NCBI GenBank assembly: GCA_963752965.1
Contig: CAVWAJ010000018.1
Span: forward strand, 124,001-188,000
Source of the DNA: QHXW01 sp963752965
Lineage (GTDB): Bacteria; Acidobacteriota; Terriglobia; Bryobacterales; Bryobacteraceae
Length of the DNA stretch: 64,000 bases
Direction: 5' to 3'
The translations under genes were made by a program, and so were the position numbers. The first letter of the stretch is position 1. Every line of letters starts with the position of its first letter. Positions 33,444-41,368 of the stretch are shown in pieces. The notes below the pieces were generated by a model. It ran no database searches and was not told where the DNA came from. It was given only the letters and a program-made list of their open reading frames with translations.

Positions 33444-35045
33444 ATGCCATCCAGAGGGAATGCTCCCGAAACAGCGCCTTTGCCCCAAGATGGCGACGGC
33501 AGTTACCAGGCTCTGCTGCGCACGCAGGAGCGATTGCGGCTTTTATTGGAGATCACCAATCGCCTTGTCTCCAAGCTCACTTTGCCGGATCTCCTCAAGG
33601 AAATATCGGCAAACATTCGGCGTGTACTGGATTGCAATGTCGTCGGCGTGAGGCTCCCCGACCCGCAAACCGGCGAGCTGGTCATGAGGGCGGCGGACAG
33701 CGAATCTCCGCTTCCTCGCAATCCGCAACCGTCTTTTGCGATGCGCCGGGCGCAAGGCGTATTTCAGTCGGGTAAGGCCACCAGACTCGCGGCCAGCGAG
33801 ATCGCTGGAGAGCCCAGTATTGCCGGAGCAGGGACAAAATCTCTCTGCATGCTGCCGCTCATCAGTCATGAACGCGTACTCGGTGTCCTGGGCCTCGGTT
33901 CGATTCGAGAAGATGCTTTTGGCGATGACGATCTGAGCTTCCTCAGTCAGGTCGCTAACCAGATTGCCCTGGCGGTGGAGAACGCTCTCGCTTACAGTGA
34001 AATCTCCGAACTCAAAGATCGATTAGCACGGGAAAACGTGTATCTCGAATCGGAGATCCGCAGCGAGCTTCACTTCGACGATATCGTCGGCAAGAGCAAA
34101 GCCCTGAAGCGCGTACTGGCTGACGTTGCGACTGTGGCGCCGGCGGACTCGACCGTCCTGATCTATGGCGAAACGGGAACCGGCAAAGAGTTAATCGCCC
34201 GCGCGATCCACAACCTCAGTTCGCGCAAGGCCAACGCGTTCGTGAAATTGAATTGCGCCGCGATTCCCACGGGCTTGCTCGAAAGCGAACTGTTCGGTCA
34301 TGAGAAAGGCGCCTTCACCGGCGCGATATCGCAGCGCATCGGGCGGTTCGAACTCGCGCATCGCGGAACCATCTTCCTCGACGAAATCGGCGAGATCCCG
34401 CTTGAGCTGCAACCTAAGCTGCTTCGCGTGCTTCAGGAGCGCGAATTCGAACGTCTCGGCAGCTCGCGCACGTTGCGGACCGACGCGCGGTTGGTCGCGG
34501 CAACCAATCGCGATTTGAAGGCTCTGGCCGACCAACAGAAGTTCCGGCCGGATCTGTACTACAGGTTGAACGTGTTTCCCATCCGGGTTCCGGCGCTGCG
34601 CGATCGCAAGGAGGATATTCCGCTCCTCGTCCGGCACTTCGTTCAAGAATTCAGCCGCCGGAATAACCGCAGTATCGATACGATTCCTTCCGAGACGATG
34701 GAAGCTCTCGTACGGTATTCCTGGCCCGGCAATATTCGGGAACTTCAGAATGTCATCGAGCGGGCGGTTATCGTGTCTCGGGGGCCGGTGCTCGCGGTAG
34801 CGATTTCTGAGTTGGACGAGGACACGACGCCAAAACAGGATACCCGCAGCAAGGACAGCCTCCAAGACACACTCAACGAGACGGAGCGCACGCAGATCCT
34901 GCGTGCGTTGGAAGAGGCGAACTGGGTGATCTCGGGAACAAACGGAGCTGCTGCCCGGCTTGGAATGAAGCGCTCGACGCTTCAACTTCGGATGCAGAAG
35001 CTCGGTATACGACTCTCGCGGACAGCCGTTCGCGATAAGAAGTAG
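33444..35045 (+). CDS. Sigma-54-dependent activator (GAF, AAA+, Fis HTH)
   Basis: 533-residue enhancer-binding protein of the FhlA/NorR type. Domains: an N-terminal GAF ligand sensor (about 30-185, LEITNRLVSKLTLPDLLKEI ... ALAVENALAY), the AAA+ ATPase with Walker A GETGTGKE (242-249), the sigma-54-contacting loop GAFTGA (289-294), Walker B TIFLDEIGE (309-317) and a WPGNIRELQN sensor II, then a Fis-type HTH (GTNGAAARLGMKRSTLQLRM). No receiver domain, so it responds directly to a ligand through GAF. It sits between the divergent detoxification operon and the co-directional efflux operon, both preceded by related palindromes, and is the probable regulator of both. Confidence 0.95.
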   Translation: MPSRGNAPETAPLPQDGDGSYQALLRTQERLRLLLEITNRLVSKLTLPDLLKEISANIRRVLDCNVVGVRLPDPQTGELVMRAADSESPLPRNPQPSFAMRRAQGVFQSGKATRLAASEIAGEPSIAGAGTKSLCMLPLISHERVLGVLGLGSIREDAFGDDDLSFLSQVANQIALAVENALAYSEISELKDRLARENVYLESEIRSELHFDDIVGKSKALKRVLADVATVAPADSTVLIYGETGTGKELIARAIHNLSSRKANAFVKLNCAAIPTGLLESELFGHEKGAFTGAISQRIGRFELAHRGTIFLDEIGEIPLELQPKLLRVLQEREFERLGSSRTLRTDARLVAATNRDLKALADQQKFRPDLYYRLNVFPIRVPALRDRKEDIPLLVRHFVQEFSRRNNRSIDTIPSETMEALVRYSWPGNIRELQNVIERAVIVSRGPVLAVAISELDEDTTPKQDTRSKDSLQDTLNETERTQILRALEEANWVISGTNGAAARLGMKRSTLQLRMQKLGIRLSRTAVRDKK

Positions 35046-35082
35046 CACCCGTTCAGACTGTTCAGGCTCCTGGTGCCAGGCC

Positions 35083-35187
35083 GCCAGGATTCTGGCAATC
35101 GTGATCCCCGGCGTCCGTCGCGCAATCGTAAACCCGTTTCATTTTCAAAAAGATACAGACGCCGATGGGCGTGGCACTCCAGGTGTA
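35083..35187 (+). promoter_or_regulatory. Palindromes and sigma-54-like promoter upstream of the efflux operon
   Basis: GCCAGGATTCTGGC at 35083-35096 and CTGGTGCCAG just before it are inverted repeats resembling those at 30268 and 33372. Downstream, TGGCACTCCAGGTGTA at 35172-35187 has a perfect -24 element and a weaker -12 (GTGTA instead of TTGCA), 39 bases before the GTG start of the permease. This is the layout expected for a sigma-54 promoter with an upstream activator site. Confidence 0.45.
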
Positions 35188-35225
35188 TTGTTCTCCGCAG
35201 CAGGACAAAGAACAGAGAGGGTGCG

Positions 35226-36362
35226 GTGAAAGGAATTCTCAAACTCGCGTACAAGCTGCTGGTGAACGACAAGGCGAAGTTCACGGCGTTGCTCGTGGGC
35301 ATTACCTTTGCGGTGTTTCTGATGCTGCAAGTGACGTCCACATTCATCGGCATGATGAAGCGTGCTTCGGCCACCGTGTACAACATCGCGGCGCCGGTGT
35401 GGATCATGGACCCGGCGGTGCAGAGCGCCTCCGCCGCGATCGGCATGCCGGATTACGTGCTCGACGCGGCGCGTAGTATGCGAGGCGTCAGTTACGCCGT
35501 GCCCGTGTACTCCGGCAATTCTCTGGTCAAGCTCGACGACGGAACTTACCAGCCCGCCACCATCGTTGGCCTCGATGACACCAGCCTGTACGGCAGGCCA
35601 AGGCTCCTTCAAGGGAAGATCGAGGACCCATACGGCGAAAATGCTTTCGTCGTGGTGAAGGATGGGGATTACCCGAAGCTCGGCAGTCCTCGCATTGGTA
35701 CAGAGTTCCAGGTGAACGATCACCGGGGCGTAATCGTCGGCATTGCCGACGTAGCGAGTGGCGGACTGTTCGGAACACCGACGCTATACACCACCTACAA
35801 CCGCGCTCTGCAATACCTCCCGAATCCGCGCTTCACCATCTCCTACGTTCTGGTGCAGCCCAAGAGCACGAGCGATGTCCCGGAAATCAAAGCGCAGGTG
35901 AAGGCGATGGGGTACTTGGCGCTGACGAAGGATGAGTTCGTTGGCCGGACCTCGAACTTCTACATGTGGGAGACCGGAATGGGAATCAACATCATGATCG
36001 TCGCCGTCATGAGTTTCATCGTCGGACTCTCCATCTCCGGCCAGACCTTCTACACCTTCGTTTTGGAGAACATCGATAAATTCGCGGCTCTCAAGGCTAT
36101 GGGCGCGAATAATAGCGAGTTGATCGCCATGATCCTGGCGCAAGCCGGCTTCACGTCTCTCACCGGTTATGGCTTGGGTGTCGGGCTGTGCTCGCTAATG
36201 ATCTCGGTGGCAAAAATGCGCCTGCCTTCGTTTGCTTCCGAGATTAGCTTCGTAAACCTCGGGTTGGGCCTTGTCATGGTCGTAATCATCGCAGGCGTGT
36301 CGAGCTACTTCGGGGTGCGCCGCGTGCTCAACGTCGAGCCGTTCCAGGTATTCAGAGGTTGA
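35226..36362 (+). CDS. ABC transporter permease (MacB/FtsX-like)
   Basis: 378-residue inner-membrane permease of the DevC/MacB_PCD family. The first TM helix (ALLVGITFAVFLMLQVTSTF) is followed by a large periplasmic domain (about 40-260) and a C-terminal FtsX bundle of three helices (IMIVAVMSFIVGLSISGQTF, AGFTSLTGYGLGVGLCSL, LGLGLVMVVIIAGVSSYF) ending RRVLNVEPFQVFRG. The GTG start at 35226 follows AGAGAGGG and removes an unlikely basic leader. Together with the next ATPase, HlyD and NodT genes it forms a tripartite type I-like efflux pump. Stop and next start are one base apart. Confidence 0.9.
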   Translation: MKGILKLAYKLLVNDKAKFTALLVGITFAVFLMLQVTSTFIGMMKRASATVYNIAAPVWIMDPAVQSASAAIGMPDYVLDAARSMRGVSYAVPVYSGNSLVKLDDGTYQPATIVGLDDTSLYGRPRLLQGKIEDPYGENAFVVVKDGDYPKLGSPRIGTEFQVNDHRGVIVGIADVASGGLFGTPTLYTTYNRALQYLPNPRFTISYVLVQPKSTSDVPEIKAQVKAMGYLALTKDEFVGRTSNFYMWETGMGINIMIVAVMSFIVGLSISGQTFYTFVLENIDKFAALKAMGANNSELIAMILAQAGFTSLTGYGLGVGLCSLMISVAKMRLPSFASEISFVNLGLGLVMVVIIAGVSSYFGVRRVLNVEPFQVFRG

Positions 36363-36363
36363 T

Positions 36364-37062
36364 ATGACTGCGATAGCGATTCAAGCGACAGAGCTCGGGA
36401 AATCGTTTGGCGTGGGAGACGCGAAGACGGTTGCGTTGCACGACGTAAGTCTTGAGGCGCGTTTTGGCGAGATGCTGTACATTGTCGGGCCATCCGGCAG
36501 CGGAAAGACAACATTACTGAGCGTTCTCTCGGGTGTCCTGCGGCCAGACGCAGGCACGGTATCGGTCGACGGCAATGATATATGGTCACTGGCCCCTGGC
36601 CAGCTTGCCGAATTGCGGCTGCACAAGATCGGCTTTGTGTTTCAGGATTTCCACCTGTACCCGCGGCTAACGACCGCGGAGAACGTCGCCATTCCTCTCA
36701 TTCTGAAGAGGGAGCCGTGGGACCAGGCGATTCACAAAGCCCATGAATACCTGGAAATAGTGGGGCTCACGAAACGCGCCGACTTGCCCCCTGTGAAATT
36801 GAGCGGAGGCGAACAGCAACGCGTCGCGATCGCGCGCGCTATGGCCGCCCAGCCCGAAATACTCGTGATGGACGAGCCGACGGCATCCCTCGATGGCGAT
36901 ACCGGGCACAGCATCGTGACCTTTGTGAAGAACGAGATCTTGAATGAGAAGCGATGCGTGATCGTCGTCACGCACGACAGCAGAATTTACGATTTAGCGA
37001 CACGCATTTTGAAGATGGAGGACGGCCACCTCGTATCGGTGGAGAACGGAGAAGTGTCATGA
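36364..37062 (+). CDS. ABC transporter ATP-binding protein (LolD/MacB-like)
   Basis: 232-residue nucleotide-binding subunit that powers the preceding permease. All motifs are present: Walker A IVGPSGSGKTTLL, Q-loop FVFQDFHLYPRL, signature KLSGGEQQRVAIARAMA, Walker B ILVMDEPTASLD and the switch His in VVTHDSRIYD. The family (LolD/MacB/DevA) works with FtsX-like permeases and HlyD-type fusion proteins, exactly the gene order here. Its stop overlaps the start of the HlyD gene (ATGA at 37059-37062), so the two are translationally coupled. Confidence 0.95.
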   Translation: MTAIAIQATELGKSFGVGDAKTVALHDVSLEARFGEMLYIVGPSGSGKTTLLSVLSGVLRPDAGTVSVDGNDIWSLAPGQLAELRLHKIGFVFQDFHLYPRLTTAENVAIPLILKREPWDQAIHKAHEYLEIVGLTKRADLPPVKLSGGEQQRVAIARAMAAQPEILVMDEPTASLDGDTGHSIVTFVKNEILNEKRCVIVVTHDSRIYDLATRILKMEDGHLVSVENGEVS

Positions 37063-38138
37063 GAAAAATGCTGATTATCTTATCTGTCGCAGGGCTCATC
37101 GCTGGCGGGGTGGTTGCTTACGTCGGTGCCCGCACTCCGGAAGCACTGCCGCCGGCTTTTAATCCGGCGGCAAATCCGTACAAGGATGGCATCTATGCCA
37201 CGGGCATCCTCGAAAGCACTCAGGCCAGCGGTCAGAATATCAACATCTATCCCGAGGTGTCCGGAACGGTGGCTCAGATCCTGGTCAAGGAAGGCCAGAA
37301 GGTCCAAAAAGGCACCCTGCTTCTTCAGATCGATGATTCGATCCAGAGGGCCACCGTGGAACAACTGCAGTCGCAAGCACTCGCCTCGCTGAGTGTGCTG
37401 GACGGCTTGCGCGCGCAACCTCGGAAAGAAAATCTCGATGTGTCTGAATCTCAGGTCGTGGCCGCGCAGGCCGCACTGAAAACGGCGCAGGATTCCTATG
37501 CGAAACAAAAGGCGGCATTCGACCTGAATCCGAGGGCGATCGGCAAAGATGCACTGGATAGTGCTGCAAATGGCGTTGCCACCGCGAGAGCAAACCTGGA
37601 AGTGGCGGAGAGACAACGCGACCTGACGAAGGCGGGCGCGTGGACGTACGACATCCACAATCAGGAGCGCCAGTATGAGGCCGCACAGAAGGCATTCTCA
37701 TCCGCCAGCGCGCTGCTTGCCAAGTACAGCATTCGGGCGCCGAGAGACGGAAGGGTGTTGGCTGTCAATCCGACCGTAGGCAGTTACGTTTCCGCGCAGG
37801 GAGCATACGACAGCTACACGCAAGCTATGGCTCCCGTCATCGTCCTGGGTAGTTCCGAGACCGAGCTAAACGTTCGCGCCTACGTGGACGAGATCCTGGT
37901 CCCGCGCCTCCCTGCGCCGGGGAAGATGACAGCGCAGATGACAGTGCGGGGGTCAAACGCGAAGATTGACCTGGAGTACGTGCGGACCCAGCCGATCGTT
38001 TCTCCGAAGATCGAGCTTTCCAGTCAGCGGCAGGAACGCGTGGACGTCCGCGTCCTCCCGATTATTTTCAAGGTCAAGCCGGTCAAGGGCACCAATTTGT
38101 ACCCCGGCCAACTGGTGGATGTCTACATCGGAGGTTAA
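37059..38138 (+). CDS. HlyD-family periplasmic adaptor
   Basis: 359-residue membrane fusion protein. An N-terminal anchor (MLIILSVAGLIAGGVVAYVG) is followed by a lipoyl/biotinyl-like half (YPEVSGTVAQILVKEGQKVQ), a coiled-coil hairpin rich in Ala, Gln and Lys (about 115-225), the second lipoyl half (IRAPRDGRVLAVNPTVGSYV) and a beta-barrel ending in GQLVDVYIGG. It bridges the inner-membrane ABC permease and the outer-membrane NodT channel that follow on either side. The ATG overlaps the ATPase stop. Confidence 0.92.
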   Translation: MRKMLIILSVAGLIAGGVVAYVGARTPEALPPAFNPAANPYKDGIYATGILESTQASGQNINIYPEVSGTVAQILVKEGQKVQKGTLLLQIDDSIQRATVEQLQSQALASLSVLDGLRAQPRKENLDVSESQVVAAQAALKTAQDSYAKQKAAFDLNPRAIGKDALDSAANGVATARANLEVAERQRDLTKAGAWTYDIHNQERQYEAAQKAFSSASALLAKYSIRAPRDGRVLAVNPTVGSYVSAQGAYDSYTQAMAPVIVLGSSETELNVRAYVDEILVPRLPAPGKMTAQMTVRGSNAKIDLEYVRTQPIVSPKIELSSQRQERVDVRVLPIIFKVKPVKGTNLYPGQLVDVYIGG

Positions 38139-38139
38139 T

Positions 38140-39549
38140 ATGCATCGCTTCACAAACATCGTTGTTGTGGTTGTTGGACTCTGCTCGTTCGCAATCGCGA
38201 AGGACGCCGCGAAGGGCAAGGAGCGGCCCAGCGTGCCAACGCCGCCCGCTTTCGAGGAACTGGGGAATTGGAAACCGAGCGAACCCGGTGACCAGCTCAG
38301 CAAGGGAAAGTGGTGGGAGCGTTTCAACGATCCGGAACTGAATCGGTTGGAAGAGGCGCTCAACGCATCCAACCAAAACGTCGTGGCCGCCGTAGCCAAC
38401 GTTGAGGCGGCGCGCGCCATCCTGCGACAGACGCGCTCGCAATTGTTTCCCACTGTGTCGGCAGGTCCCTCCTTTACGAGGTCACGCATTCCGGCTGTCC
38501 CTAATGCCCGGACGTCCAACACGTATTCGGCGGCGCTTGACGCTTCCTGGGATCCCGACGTATTTGGCCGTGTCAGAGCCGGAGTCAAGGCCGGCAGCTA
38601 TGGTGTCCAGGTAAGTGTTGCCGACCTAGAAAATGTACGCTTATCGGCCCAGGCACAGCTGGCGAACGATTACTTCTCGCTGAGAGCGCAAGACGATCTA
38701 CTGCAAATCCTCAATACCACGGTCACCTCCTACCAGGATGCGCTCGATGTGGCTAGTGCGCGATACGCTGCCGGGCTCGATTCGGACGAATCGGTCGCGC
38801 AAGCCGAGACCCAGCTCAAAACCACGCAAGCTCAGGCGGCGAATGCCGGCGTGCTTCGTGCCCAGTATGAGCACGCGATCGCCGTACTGACAGGGCAGCC
38901 CTCGTCAGGTTTCGAATTGGCCGCGCATGTGATCGAATTGAGTCCGCCTCCGATCCCGGTTGGCGTTCCATCCGATCTGCTGGAACGGCGCCCGGACATC
39001 GCCGCCGAGGAGCGTGCGGTCATGCAGGCCAACGCTCAGATCGGCGTGGGCAAGAAGGCGTTCTTTCCCTCACTCCTGCTGACCGCGAGCGGCGGATTCC
39101 AAAGTACTTCGGCTGCAGATTGGTTCAATTGGCCGAGCCGCGTTTGGTCACTCGGCGCCAGTCTCACCGAGACCATTTTCGACGGTGTGTCGCGTCGCGC
39201 GGCGGTTCAGCAGTATCAAGCGGCGTACGACGCGACCGTCGCCAATTATCGGCAGACCGTGCTCGTCGCATTCCAGCAGGTGGAGGACAATCTCGCAGCC
39301 GTTCGGATCTTGTCTCAAGCGATCCAGGAGCAGGACGCGGCCGTCGAGTCGGCAAGAAGAACGCTGGAAGAAGCCGATGTTCGATACCGTTCCGGGATCG
39401 ACCCTTACCTGAACGTGATCACCGCCCAAACAGCGCTGCTGAATGCTCAGCAAGCCGCTTTGACATTCCGGCAACAGCAGATCACAGCAAGCGTTCAATT
39501 GATCGAAGCGTTAGGAGGCGGCTGGGATGTTTCGCAGCTTCATTATTAG
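38140..39549 (+). CDS. NodT-family outer-membrane efflux channel (TolC-like)
   Basis: 469-residue outer-membrane factor. Signal peptide (VVVVVGLCSFAIAK) precedes two OEP repeats: first with KWWERFNDPELNRLEEALNA and RTRSQLFPTVSAGPSF, second with LLERRPDIAAEERAVMQANA, QIGVGKKAFFPSLLLTASGG and the typical end SARRTLEEADVRYRSGIDPY. Classical members carry a lipid-anchored Cys; here no good lipobox is visible. The start ATG follows the HlyD stop by one base with GGAGGT upstream. It completes the tripartite pump begun by the ABC permease. Confidence 0.93.
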   Translation: MHRFTNIVVVVVGLCSFAIAKDAAKGKERPSVPTPPAFEELGNWKPSEPGDQLSKGKWWERFNDPELNRLEEALNASNQNVVAAVANVEAARAILRQTRSQLFPTVSAGPSFTRSRIPAVPNARTSNTYSAALDASWDPDVFGRVRAGVKAGSYGVQVSVADLENVRLSAQAQLANDYFSLRAQDDLLQILNTTVTSYQDALDVASARYAAGLDSDESVAQAETQLKTTQAQAANAGVLRAQYEHAIAVLTGQPSSGFELAAHVIELSPPPIPVGVPSDLLERRPDIAAEERAVMQANAQIGVGKKAFFPSLLLTASGGFQSTSAADWFNWPSRVWSLGASLTETIFDGVSRRAAVQQYQAAYDATVANYRQTVLVAFQQVEDNLAAVRILSQAIQEQDAAVESARRTLEEADVRYRSGIDPYLNVITAQTALLNAQQAALTFRQQQITASVQLIEALGGGWDVSQLHY

Positions 39550-39568
39550 GCGTAAACACGGGGGATCG

Positions 39569-40060
39569 ATGGGTTACAAGCTTTCCTCGCTTGGAATCTC
39601 CGGTTTGGTATTGGCATCTGCTGTTTTCGCGAGCCATGTGCAACGGGCTTTGACCAGAAGCGAAGGCGAAGTTCGTACCTTGATATCCCAGTGGGTGGAC
39701 GCATTCGAGAGCCGTGACTACAAACGGCTCGCGGCGCTTGAAACTCCGGACGTCGCAGTCGTCGATCGTTTCGGCGAACTACATCTGCCGTCTGGACGAC
39801 ATAAAAATGAAGAACTCTGGGAAGACACCTTCGAAGTGCTCGCTAAGAATACGATTGGGCCCGCTGTGACCGTAGATCGCATTCGATTCCTGCGGCCAGA
39901 TGTTGCGGTAGTACACCTGACCTGGCAATTCTCAGAAGGTATTTTGCTCGCTGATGGAGCGCGCATTCCACCATTTGCGCAGGTCGACACCTTTATCGTG
40001 ACGAAATCGCAGAGCGTCTGGCTAGTCGCAGCGCACAACATGCAGGAGCATCAGCAATGA
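39569..40060 (+). CDS. Exported NTF2-like (DUF4440/SnoaL-type) protein
   Basis: 163-residue protein with a hydrophobic N-terminus (LSSLGISGLVLASAVFASHV) and a cone-shaped alpha+beta NTF2 fold (EVRTLISQWVDAFESRDYKR, LAALETPDVAVVDRFGE, VAVVHLTWQFSEG, FIVTKSQSVWLVAAHNMQ). Related proteins are annotated SgcJ/EcaC family or DUF4440; they bind small hydrophobic ligands or serve as minimal enzymes. An ATG at 39527 overlapping NodT is possible, but 39569 with GGGGGATCG gives a better signal region. Its stop overlaps the MFS start (ATGA). It may scavenge the substrate of the pump, by inference. Confidence 0.75.
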   Translation: MGYKLSSLGISGLVLASAVFASHVQRALTRSEGEVRTLISQWVDAFESRDYKRLAALETPDVAVVDRFGELHLPSGRHKNEELWEDTFEVLAKNTIGPAVTVDRIRFLRPDVAVVHLTWQFSEGILLADGARIPPFAQVDTFIVTKSQSVWLVAAHNMQEHQQ

Positions 40061-41364
40061 TGGAGGCAAGCGAGGCCAGAGTTGTTGTGGCCGAGAGGCC
40101 GAAAATGGGAGGGTCAAAGATCGGCTTCGGCGCGCTACGGAGCCGCGAGTTCGCTCTCTTCTGGAGCGGACAGGCGATTTCACAGACCGGGACCTGGATG
40201 CAGCAGTTCGCCCAAGGTTGGGTTGTCGCCACTCTGGCCTCTTCGGCACTCGCGCTAGCGTCGGTGAACCTGGCGGCATCGATTCCTATATTGTTTCTGA
40301 CGCCTTTCGGCGGGGTCGCTGCGGACCGAATGGACCGGCGCCGCATCCTGCTCTTTACTCAAACAGTGCTAGCCGTGCTCGCCATCGTGCTGGGCGTGGT
40401 GATTCAGGCAGGTCATCTGCGGCTTTGGGAGGTCTGGTTGGTTGCACTCCTGCTCGGGGTCGCCACAGCTTACGATTTGCCGGCGTACCAGGCCTTCTAT
40501 CCGCAACTCGTGGAGAGGGAGGACCTGCCCCAAGCGATCGCGCTAAATCAGGCCACATTCCACGGTTCCCGCATTATCGGCCCGGCAATCGCGTCGTGGC
40601 TTGTGGCCCGATGGGGAACGGCGGCCGCCTTCTACGCAAACGGCGCCAGCTTCCTCGCAGTAATCGGCAGCCTGCTGCTGATACGGCCCGCGCCGGCGGC
40701 TAGCACGACAGGCCACACGCGTCTCTCCATGGGGGAAGGGGTGCGGTACGTCCGCGAACACCCGCACATCGTGGCGTTGCTTGGGCTCACGGCCATGACG
40801 ACGATGCTCGTTTTCCCGAACGCGGCGACGCTGATGCCGTTCTACGCCAAGCACGTACTGCAAGTCGGTCCGGGCGGCCTCGGCATCATGATGGCCGCTT
40901 CAGGTACGGGCGCGTTCCTGGGGGCCATGTTTCTCCTCGCCCTCCCCCGGAGGTTCCGCATCGCATGGATCACGACTGCGCTCGTCGTGATCGCCCTCGC
41001 TCTTTGCGGGCTGGCCCAGTCTCGCTATTTGCCGCTGTCTGTTACGGCTGTGGCCATCCTCTCGTTCGGCATCTCCAGCACACTCGGGGTGGCTTCGACC
41101 ATGGTTCAGGAGAGTGTCCCGGACGCCCTCCGGGGCCGGGTGATGAGTCTCTATTCACTGGCCTTCACCGGTGTGGCGCCGTTCGCGGCGTTGGCGGTCG
41201 CATGGCTGGCCGATGTAATCGGAATGCGTCGCGAGCTTCAATTGGCTGCGGTGCTCTTTGGGATTTGCGGCGTTCTACTGATCCCGATGCTCCGCAAAAT
41301 GGAGTCGCGAATGGTCCATGGAAATCGTCTGACTGACCATCCGCCTGCCAAGCGGAAAGGGTAA
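40057..41364 (+). CDS. MFS efflux transporter (EntS/MFS_3-like)
   Basis: 435-residue drug/siderophore exporter-type MFS protein with 10-12 TM helices. N-terminal region SREFALFWSGQAISQTGTWM with QQFAQGWVVATL, the loop DRMDRRRILLFTQT and ALNQATFHGSRIIGPAIASW are typical of the EntS/MFS_3 family. Last gene of the efflux operon, its start overlapping the previous stop. Together with the ABC-HlyD-NodT pump it gives the locus two export routes, fitting a toxin or xenobiotic response. Confidence 0.9.
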   Translation: MMEASEARVVVAERPKMGGSKIGFGALRSREFALFWSGQAISQTGTWMQQFAQGWVVATLASSALALASVNLAASIPILFLTPFGGVAADRMDRRRILLFTQTVLAVLAIVLGVVIQAGHLRLWEVWLVALLLGVATAYDLPAYQAFYPQLVEREDLPQAIALNQATFHGSRIIGPAIASWLVARWGTAAAFYANGASFLAVIGSLLLIRPAPAASTTGHTRLSMGEGVRYVREHPHIVALLGLTAMTTMLVFPNAATLMPFYAKHVLQVGPGGLGIMMAASGTGAFLGAMFLLALPRRFRIAWITTALVVIALALCGLAQSRYLPLSVTAVAILSFGISSTLGVASTMVQESVPDALRGRVMSLYSLAFTGVAPFAALAVAWLADVIGMRRELQLAAVLFGICGVLLIPMLRKMESRMVHGNRLTDHPPAKRKG

Positions 41365-41368
41365 CCGT

